A DNA stretch of 9,486 bases. Source: a bacterium. Lineage in GTDB: Bacteria; Electryoneota; Electryoneia; Electryoneales; Electryoneaceae. Below are positions 1-5,703 of the stretch, piece by piece. Within the stretch, counting starts at the first letter, position 1, and the number at the start of each line of letters is the position of its first letter. The DNA is taken from positions 1 through 9,486 of the forward strand of contig WJJA01000372.1 of the NCBI GenBank assembly GCA_014729955.1, given 5' to 3'. The translations under genes were made by a program, and so were the position numbers. Below the pieces are notes generated by a model. It searched no databases and was not told where the DNA came from. It saw nothing but the letters and a program-made list of their open reading frames with translations.

Positions 1-744
1 CATCATACCTTCGCGAGCCGTTCGGTCCTCAGGTTCCTTCGCGGCTGTGCGGAGATGTTGAAACACCAGCTTGCATGCCTCCAGGGCATGAAGACTGGTG
101 ATATCCGACGAAGCGTTGGAGACGAGCGCTTCAAGTGCATGGGTTAATGCATCCATGCCGGTATTCGCCGTCAATTCGCGATCCATGGTAAAGGTCGTTT
201 CGGGGTCCACCAATGCCACATCCGGCACGACTGCCTTGCTGACAATGGCGATCTTGGTTTTGCGCCTGGTGTCCCCGATGATGGCGAACTGGGACAGATC
301 GGCCCCGGTGCCTGCCGTGGTGGGGGTACAAATCAACGGAGGGATGGGAGTGAAAACCTCGTCGATCCCTTCGTACTCAAGGATGGCGTCGCCGTTGGTT
401 GCCGCAATGCCGATGCCCTTGGCGCAGTCAATCGGGCTGCCGCCGCCGACGGCAACAATGCCGTCGCACGTTTCCTCTCTGTAAACTGCAACACCCGCTT
501 CGACCTCATAGCCCTGAGGGTTCGGTGTAACACGGTCGAACACGACAACCTCAAGACCTGCCTGCTCGAGAGTCCTCCGTACGTCATCCGTCCAACCGGC
601 ATCCGTCACCCCGGCGTCTGTGACCAGCAACGGACGCTTGAGGCCCATGTTGACGGCATATTGTGCGGACATGGACCTTGCGCCGAACCCATACACGAAT
701 TCCGGCGCAACAAACTTGCGCAGCTCTTGGCCCTGCTTCGCCAT
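1..744 (-). CDS. ErcA-like iron-dependent alcohol dehydrogenase, C-terminus beyond window
   Basis: This is the first 248 residues of a group III (iron-containing) alcohol dehydrogenase; family members run to about 380-390 residues, so the C-terminal third lies off the left edge. The N-terminal segment 'ELRKFVAPEFVYGFGARSM' (residues 7-25) resembles the ErcA group, regulatory-type dehydrogenases tied to ethanol oxidation in Pseudomonas. The dinucleotide-binding motif GGGSPIDCAK is at residues 100-109. A second conserved stretch, TPTTAGTGADLSQFAII, is at 140-156. Two of the four expected metal ligands are visible, Asp198 and His202 in 'GMDALTHALEA'; the other two histidines would be in the missing part. 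The ATG at 744 is preceded by a GGGAGAG ribosome-binding site, and no nearby upstream in-frame ATG competes. It follows the metallo-beta-lactamase gene on the same strand after a 233 bp gap. Family membership is certain. The ErcA subgroup rests on remembered similarity, and the substrate is unknown. Confidence 0.9.
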   Translation of the reverse strand, partial: MAKQGQELRKFVAPEFVYGFGARSMSAQYAVNMGLKRPLLVTDAGVTDAGWTDDVRRTLEQAGLEVVVFDRVTPNPQGYEVEAGVAVYREETCDGIVAVGGGSPIDCAKGIGIAATNGDAILEYEGIDEVFTPIPPLICTPTTAGTGADLSQFAIIGDTRRKTKIAIVSKAVVPDVALVDPETTFTMDRELTANTGMDALTHALEALVSNASSDITSLHALEACKLVFQHLRTAAKEPEDRTAREGMM

Positions 745-977
745 GCCACTCTCCCGGCATGCATGTACGATCCCCGGAAATGCAACCGCTTTCCCATGGA
801 GGACCGTGCCGGAGACATGAGCGGCCACTGCCTGCAATATACAATTCAACGCTGCCGTGAAGAAGATGCAGCGCCTGATTTCGTAAATTCGACGTTTCCA
901 GCTCGATCCGAGGGCGACATTACGGTTTCAGAGCTGTGCTGCCGGGCAGGCAGGACGGCAAAGTTTTAACCTGATGC
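745..977 (-). other. Leader region between the metallo-beta-lactamase gene and the dehydrogenase gene
   Basis: This 233 bp gap on the minus-strand side carries the dehydrogenase ribosome-binding site next to 744. A TATATT hexamer on the minus strand (plus-strand 836-841) could be a -10 element, but no good -35 lies at the right distance, so a promoter is only a guess. A 5 bp stem (939-943 with 949-953) without a T-tract is too weak to call a terminator. The gap is long enough for the dehydrogenase to have its own promoter. Confidence 0.3.
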
Positions 978-2228
978 TCACATGTCGTCTGTCGTTCTCA
1001 GTGTTTGCAGCACCTGCCGTGCATTTTCAAACGTGGAATCGACTTCCACCGCTTTCTCATAGTACGAAATCGCACGGGCGGTATCCCCTGCGGCCAGGAG
1101 CGCTTCGCCATAGCTGTCGTAGACATTCGGTGACAGGGGGAACAGCCGGAGGTTCTCCTCCAGGACCGTCAGCGCTTCGTCGACACGATCCCTGTAGAGC
1201 AATTGGTATCCCAGCAGGTTCAACTGTCGCTCACCAAAACGGTAAGCGTCCGGGGATTTGCTCTGAAGTTTATAGTAACGCTTGATTGCCGCTTGCACCC
1301 CCTCCTCTTCCAAAACGGCTGTCATCGGTTCGACGACCGGCGGAATTGGTTCTTCAAAGATCCCGTTGTGGCGTGCGACGGTCGCTGCCCAGAAGCGGTC
1401 CGCGTTCGGGAAGTTGGTGTAATCGTCCCAGGGTTCGAGCGCATCGGTCGCAAGGATCGAGTCCACGCTCAGCCCTTCGTTGAGCTTGCTTTCCACCGCG
1501 GCCTGAGACTTACGCATCTCATTCATCCAGGCACGTGTCGCACGACTGTCCATGTCTTCACCATGCGCCGGGGCGAAGGGGACGTCTGCATACTCCTGCG
1601 TAAGCATCTCAATTCGATCATACGAGGCATCCAGGCTGCCGTCACGGTTCCAGTCCACAAAGATGAAACCGTTCGGAAGAATGCTGCTGCCGGTACAAAG
1701 CAGGTTCGATCCCTTGAAGTGCACCAGGATCTCATCGTTGGAATGCGCCGGCTCTAACGGGATGAAGGCAATCTCTTCGCCGTTGAACTCCATCGACAAG
1801 GGTTCCGACACAGCCTTGGTTTTACCGTCGAACAGGGGATTCGGCGGCAGATGGAAAAACTCCTGCATCAGGGCGTTTTCATGTGCGATGAGGGTTGCAT
1901 CCTCGCCGAAACGTTCCAGGCCGCCGGTGTGGTCCGGGTGTGAATGGGTCAGGACGACATAACGGATCGGGCTGGGGCTGATTTCACGCAAGGCTTCATA
2001 GAGATCCTGCGTCTGCAGAGGCAATCCTGTGTCCACCACCAGGATACCGTCCTCGCCCACCGATACATACAGATTCACACTGAACGGCTCGTCATGGGTC
2101 AGTTTGTAGAGGTGATCGTTGTACTGGTAGACCTCAACCTCCGGTTCCTCCGTCTGCTGCTGCGCACAACCGCTGAGCAGAGCCCACAATAGAACCGCGC
2201 AAAGCAGTCCCGCTGTCGCTGCTTTCAT
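978..2228 (-). CDS. Lipoprotein with metallo-beta-lactamase fold and C-terminal TPR
   Basis: The 416-residue protein starts with a lipoprotein signal peptide; the lipobox LLSGC puts the acylated cysteine at residue 21, and Ala at +2 predicts the outer membrane. The metallo-beta-lactamase core follows: VVDTG at 64-68, then the metal motif HSHPDH (His95, His97, Asp99, His100), His162 in 'EPAHSNDE' and His222 in 'APAHGED'. The aspartate that normally bridges the two metals in this fold (the D of 'TGD') is replaced by Ser181 in 'CTGSSILPNGFIF'. Residues 325-410 look like TPR helices ('YDSYGEALLAAGDTARAISYYEKAVE', 370-395, in two overlapping parts). The metal motif suggests a hydrolase, possibly mononuclear or altered; the substrate is not predictable. 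The start at 2228 is chosen because it places the signal peptide at the N-terminus and has a strong Shine-Dalgarno; the reading frame stays open to an ATG at 2324, which would bury the signal peptide behind 32 residues. Confidence 0.88.
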   Translation of the reverse strand: MKAATAGLLCAVLLWALLSGCAQQQTEEPEVEVYQYNDHLYKLTHDEPFSVNLYVSVGEDGILVVDTGLPLQTQDLYEALREISPSPIRYVVLTHSHPDHTGGLERFGEDATLIAHENALMQEFFHLPPNPLFDGKTKAVSEPLSMEFNGEEIAFIPLEPAHSNDEILVHFKGSNLLCTGSSILPNGFIFVDWNRDGSLDASYDRIEMLTQEYADVPFAPAHGEDMDSRATRAWMNEMRKSQAAVESKLNEGLSVDSILATDALEPWDDYTNFPNADRFWAATVARHNGIFEEPIPPVVEPMTAVLEEEGVQAAIKRYYKLQSKSPDAYRFGERQLNLLGYQLLYRDRVDEALTVLEENLRLFPLSPNVYDSYGEALLAAGDTARAISYYEKAVEVDSTFENARQVLQTLRTTDDM

Positions 2229-2537
2229 CTTCTTTCCTCCCGATTCCTCAAGGATCTGTGAGGAGGCTTTCCCGGCCCGATGATAGAAAGTAGTCTCATG
2301 CTTCGACGTACACAACGGAGGCAAACCACTGCAGACTATTTGTTTTGGGAAGATGTGAAGGGGGAGGTATCTGCCGGTCTCTTGCAGAACGGTATCAACT
2401 GCCCGCGGGCGCGCAGGGATGCCCGACTCACTTACGGCCCTGCAAGGCTCTCTTCACACGAGCGTATTTGTCGGCCCTGTTGCCGGCGCGGATGCCGGCC
2501 TGTTCTGCCATGCGCATCTACACTTGTCGATGCCGCT
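2229..2537. other. Intergenic region of 309 bp without a supported gene
   Basis: This lies between the small lipoprotein stop (2538) and the metallo-beta-lactamase start (2228), both minus strand. It contains a GC-rich hairpin of GCCGGC arms at 2482-2487 and 2494-2499 with a 6-base loop, about 40 bp past the lipoprotein stop. No T-tract follows it, so it is at most a weak or Rho-assisted stop. On the minus strand TTGTGT, 17 bases, TACTTT upstream of 2228 is a poor sigma-70 match. Open frames crossing this region are continuations or antisense shadows of the neighbouring genes. Confidence 0.4.
2236..2240 (-). promoter_or_regulatory. Ribosome-binding site fixing the start of the metallo-beta-lactamase lipoprotein
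   Basis: On the minus strand GGAGG lies 7 bases before the ATG at 2228. This favours that start over the upstream in-frame ATG at 2324 and agrees with the lipoprotein signal peptide beginning right after it. Confidence 0.75.
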
Positions 2538-3188
2538 TCACTGCCCCGGCAGATCCATGTTGGATTGGCGACCGGCAGGTGTGGGGACGATGAAATCCTT
2601 CTTCAGCATGACTTTCTGCCCGTTTTCCAGCCGTTCGAATACTTCAAGGCGCTGCAGTTCACGGAACATCTCGGGACTGTCTTCCAGGATATCAACCATC
2701 TGTTCGTACAGGACCCTGACCGACAGCCCAAGGCGGACGAACACATGAAACTGGTTCTTGTGCGTGATCATCTCCTGCTCGAGCACTTCGAAGTCCTTGA
2801 TTTCCACATTGACTGCCTGCACCTGCAGCAATCCGCGCTGCTCGACATCGAGGGGGTGACCGAGGCCGGTTTCCAGCAGCACCTGGAGGGTATCTGCAAG
2901 CAGATCCATATGCTGTTTCGCCTCGATCCCGATCGCCTTGATCGCTGCGCCGCGAGCCATACCATATGCGGTCTGGTAATCCGGATTGCTTGCGAACGCC
3001 TCCGCTGTGATCATGTTCGGCGCTGCCTGCAGAGTGTTCATCATCCGGTCGCGAAAATCGTCCGGTTTGCCGGTGTCCGGCAGATTGCGCGACGAACCGG
3101 AACCTGCACAACCTGCAAGAAGAAACGCAGACAATATCAACCCAATGAAGGCCGGGCGACGGAAAGAAAAATGGCTCTGGTGGATCAT
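2538..3188 (-). CDS. Small lipoprotein, possibly LPP20-like
   Basis: This 216-residue protein has a basic start (MIHQSHFSFRR), a hydrophobic stretch and the lipobox LLAGC, giving acylation at Cys27. Residue +2 is Ala, which predicts outer-membrane sorting. The mature part has a low-complexity Gly/Ser/Pro start. An alanine-rich helix follows ('AYGMARGAAIKAIGIEA', about 74-90), then an alternating hydrophobic stretch ('VQAVNVEIKDFEVLEQE', about 122-138) and 'NQFHVFVRLGLSVRVLYEQM' (about 144-163). The helix-then-strand pattern recalls the LPP20 lipoprotein fold, but I cannot confirm this by eye. No catalytic motif is visible. The ATG at 3188 has GAGGG about 5 bases upstream. The gene begins only 11 bp after the stop of the NlpC/P60 gene, so the two are almost certainly co-transcribed and probably work together at the envelope. 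Confidence 0.8.
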   Translation of the reverse strand: MIHQSHFSFRRPAFIGLILSAFLLAGCAGSGSSRNLPDTGKPDDFRDRMMNTLQAAPNMITAEAFASNPDYQTAYGMARGAAIKAIGIEAKQHMDLLADTLQVLLETGLGHPLDVEQRGLLQVQAVNVEIKDFEVLEQEMITHKNQFHVFVRLGLSVRVLYEQMVDILEDSPEMFRELQRLEVFERLENGQKVMLKKDFIVPTPAGRQSNMDLPGQ

Positions 3189-3199
3189 GAAACCCTCAG

Positions 3200-5245
3200 T
3201 CAGCTCAAAATGCGACGGGCACCGACATACCGTTTGCGGTAGTAGTGCTTGTTCAGACGGCTGACGGTGACACCTCGTGAACAGGAAGCGTGCGCGAACT
3301 CACCATTGCCCACATAGATCCCGACATGGGTGACACGTCCCCAGCCGTTTTTGTTGAAGAATACCAGGTCGCCGTATGTTAAATCTTCGACCGCACGACC
3401 GGTGCGGTACTGGTCACGACTGACACGAGGGATGAGCACCCCCTGTTCCCGGTAAACATTGCGGGTAAAGCCGGAACAGTCCACCCCGCGACGCGTGTTA
3501 CCGCCCCAGAGGTAGGGAACGCCGAGAAAGCTGTTAATCGACAATTGCATCAGGTCCGAATCGATGTAACCGGCCGTCCCTTCCACGCGGGGACCCTTCC
3601 CTTTCGGCTTTGCGCGGCCTTGCTTCGAGCCCTGGCCGGAGGAAGAGCCCGCCCCGCTTTGCGGCGGCGTCGGAGGCGCAATGCCGGAGCCCCAGCCCCA
3701 GCTTTCGGAGGTTTCTTTATCCTTCGCCCCCTCATCCTTCGCATCGCCCGCTTCAGGCTCCTCTTCCTTCGCAAACTCGCCCCATTCCTTCCATTCACTC
3801 CCGTCGCCCCATGACCATTCGGGCCACTCATCCCACTGTTCGACCGATGCGCTGTCGGCATCTTCACGGTAACTCCAGTCGGAGTCCCAACCCCAGCCGT
3901 CATCGCCCGAGGTGTCGGCGGCTTCTTCACGATAGGACCAGTCCGATCCCCACCCCCAGGCTTGTTCATCGCTTGCCCGGCCGGTTGCGGAATCCGGTTG
4001 TGCGGTTCCCTGCTGCTGCGATTCCATCCAGGACCATCCGCCGCCCTGGTTTCCCGTTGTGCTTGGGCCGGGGTCAACATGGGATGACGTATCCGAGCGC
4101 AGGGGTGCAGCGCTCTTGCGTCCTTGAGCGCCTGCACCGGGAGGGGCCTGCTTGGACCGTGCGGAAGAAGGTGTCGAACGCCCGGTGTCGAGAGGATGAT
4201 CGGGCACCGGAGGAACCTTCTGTTTACGATCCCCCAGCAGAGAAAGGCGCTGGTGTTCCACTGATCGAACATACTCGATTTCGTCTTCAACGATCTGTTC
4301 TACCGGCGTGGTCGCACGATCGCGCGCCATACGCAAGAGCAAGGCCAGCGCAAGACGCTCCGGCGTCAAACCCATGCGGACACCGTCCGCCAGCCCGTTG
4401 AAGATCTTCTCCGCTTCGCCGGTGGTCCAACCCTCGCGAATCGCTTCGGTGTAAAGATCCATGGCCACCGGTTTGTCGACGCCGTTGCGCACCGCTTCAT
4501 GCATGGCCTCATAGATCTCATCCTGGCGTTTGCGCTGCACATTCTGGTCCTGCACCTCACCCTTGATGAAAGCGATCTCTTCGCGTGCGGCCTGCTGCAT
4601 CGTGACGCCCTGCAGACCCTGGTCCACACGAATGATCATCGCCAGGAGTAGTTTATCGAGCGGGACATTCTCGTCCTGCCCCTGCAGGAGCGTACGACCC
4701 ACTCCCGTGATCTGCTCCGGGGTCCAATCGTTGTACAGCGCGTAACTGATCGCCTCGCGCCAGATATTGCTGCCGATACCGCCGTGTATCATGGCCGTCA
4801 GAGCGCGTGCCCCGGCAACAAACTGCTCGGCGCTCACATCACGGTTGCTGAATCCGATCATCGCGATTTCATCGACCGCCGGGACCGAAGCCCCCGCTTC
4901 GAGAGCCTGCAACGCGTAACCGGCGACACGACCGATCGCAGTCGTCGGCATCCCTTCGAACAAACCCGCACCAATCACACCGAGGACTCCGTTCACTACT
5001 CGATCTTCGACCACCGGGCGGCCCATCGCGTCCGGCACATTGTAGAGCAATGCGTTGAACAGAGTATCCAGCTCCGGTCCGGGCACATCCTCGAGACGGT
5101 TCATTTCCACAGCCAGTTGTTCGGCAAGGGTTCCCGGTTGGGCTGCGGCAATCCCGGGAAGGAAGAAAAACAGGAACAGGATGATGACATACGTTTTCCA
5201 CCCGGATGGATGGATGTTCGGAGGCGACTGCTTGCAATCAGACAT
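3200..5245 (-). CDS. Secreted NlpC/P60 peptidase-like protein with duplicated helical domain and Trp-rich linker
   Basis: The 681-residue protein has a cleavable Sec signal: a polar start, hydrophobic core 'YVIILFLFFFLPGIAAA' (19-35), likely cut after AAA/AQ. A helical region (about 40-335) contains an internal duplication: residues about 150-232 and 247-331 align with a constant 99-residue offset (Trp174 with Trp273, LLLAMIIR 199-206 with LALALLLR 298-305). A disordered, Pro/Ser/Gly and acidic linker (340-560) holds 16 tryptophans between 404 and 518. The C-terminal domain (about 562-681) is NlpC/P60: Cys590 in DCSGF, His640 in THVGIY and His652 in EFAHAS form the expected catalytic set. NlpC/P60 enzymes usually cut gamma-D-Glu to diaminopimelate bonds in peptidoglycan; that this one is periplasmic and acts on cell-wall peptides is inference. 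The start at 5245 gives an intact signal peptide; the ribosome-binding site (AGAGAA) is modest. It is first in an operon with the lipoprotein at 3188. Confidence 0.9.
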   Translation of the reverse strand: MSDCKQSPPNIHPSGWKTYVIILFLFFFLPGIAAAQPGTLAEQLAVEMNRLEDVPGPELDTLFNALLYNVPDAMGRPVVEDRVVNGVLGVIGAGLFEGMPTTAIGRVAGYALQALEAGASVPAVDEIAMIGFSNRDVSAEQFVAGARALTAMIHGGIGSNIWREAISYALYNDWTPEQITGVGRTLLQGQDENVPLDKLLLAMIIRVDQGLQGVTMQQAAREEIAFIKGEVQDQNVQRKRQDEIYEAMHEAVRNGVDKPVAMDLYTEAIREGWTTGEAEKIFNGLADGVRMGLTPERLALALLLRMARDRATTPVEQIVEDEIEYVRSVEHQRLSLLGDRKQKVPPVPDHPLDTGRSTPSSARSKQAPPGAGAQGRKSAAPLRSDTSSHVDPGPSTTGNQGGGWSWMESQQQGTAQPDSATGRASDEQAWGWGSDWSYREEAADTSGDDGWGWDSDWSYREDADSASVEQWDEWPEWSWGDGSEWKEWGEFAKEEEPEAGDAKDEGAKDKETSESWGWGSGIAPPTPPQSGAGSSSGQGSKQGRAKPKGKGPRVEGTAGYIDSDLMQLSINSFLGVPYLWGGNTRRGVDCSGFTRNVYREQGVLIPRVSRDQYRTGRAVEDLTYGDLVFFNKNGWGRVTHVGIYVGNGEFAHASCSRGVTVSRLNKHYYRKRYVGARRILS
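3692..4036 (-). repeat. Coding tryptophan-rich repeat tract in the NlpC/P60 linker
   Basis: The segment encodes residues 404-518, with 16 Trp, many Asp/Glu/Ser/Gly and almost no aliphatic residues. The clearest unit is WGWGSDWSYREE (430-441), repeated as WGWDSDWSYRED (451-462) at a 21-residue (63 bp) period; at DNA level these are about 3923-3961 and 3860-3898. Less regular Trp pairs follow (WDEWPEWSWG at 471-480, SEWKEWGEF at 483-491, SWGWGSG at 515-521). The DNA copies differ at several third positions, so this is an old duplication under protein-level constraint. Confidence 0.8.
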
Positions 5246-5703
5246 GAATTCTCTGGTACCCCGCTATCCTTTGAACCAAGCGCGAACGAATAGTCTTCCA
5301 AACAATGTAATATAAGGACGTTGCGGGACCAACCACAGCTCTGCCGGCCTCCAACCTGCCCGCTGCATCATGAAGGGGAGACTCAGAACCGTCCAGCGCG
5401 GACTCGTACAACCGTCTGCAACTTCGCGAGCTCCGATCATTCTACCGGACGTCGCCGATCCCTCTGGAATCTCTGCAAATCATTCTCTCACATGCTTGAT
5501 CAGACAGCCTCGCACGCCTGCAAGTTTGGATGGCAAAACGAGGCCCAGACCCGCTGAAAACAGCCGGTTGGTTTTGCCCTGTTCCCATCTCATTCGATCC
5601 CGATGATTGTTGCGCCGATTACAGGTTCGACCTCATATTTCGGTTATTGTGGGTTTTTTTTACGGAATCGACATACGCAGCCAGCGGAAAATCGGGAGCA
5701 GGG
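5246..5703. other. Divergent promoter region between the NlpC/P60 operon and the sensor kinase
   Basis: This 458 bp separates two genes transcribed away from each other, so it should hold promoters for both. Toward the NlpC/P60 gene, an AT-rich stretch around 5295-5320 (minus strand TTATATTACATTG) offers a -10-like TATATT without a good -35. Toward the kinase, TTGCGC, 17 bases, TCATAT near 5610-5640 is a weak sigma-70 match followed by a run of eight T (about 5654-5661). No convincing operator, riboswitch or RNA gene is visible. Short open frames here have no Shine-Dalgarno and no recognisable protein. Confidence 0.4.
5694..5698 (+). promoter_or_regulatory. Ribosome-binding site supporting a TTG start for the sensor kinase
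   Basis: GGGAG sits 5 bases before the TTG at 5704, which is in frame with the kinase. The in-frame ATG at 5530 lacks a Shine-Dalgarno. The 58 codons between the two include runs such as TTA TTG and TTT TTT that differ from the GC-rich codon use of the rest of the gene. Confidence 0.6.

Noticed and set aside
98..969. Plus-strand open frames opposite the dehydrogenase and its leader
   Set aside because: They are antisense to the continuous 248-residue dehydrogenase frame with its cofactor and metal motifs, or have no domain.
745..977. Sigma-54 promoter before the dehydrogenase gene
   Set aside because: GG and GC elements are present, but not with the required 10-base spacing.
2280..3242. Plus-strand open frame of 320 codons opposite the small lipoprotein
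   Set aside because: It is antisense to a gene with a lipobox, ribosome-binding site and operon spacing; its protein is rich in Arg, His and Cys with no recognisable domain.
3550..4401. Long open frames on both strands across the Trp-rich linker
   Set aside because: Low-complexity coding sequence keeps other frames open; their products are Arg/Pro-rich with no domain, while the true frame connects the signal peptide to an intact NlpC/P60 domain.
5530..5703. N-terminal extension of the kinase as a membrane anchor
   Set aside because: The hydrophobic stretch is only about a dozen residues, interrupted by Arg, and the codons look non-coding; a downstream TTG with Shine-Dalgarno is better.
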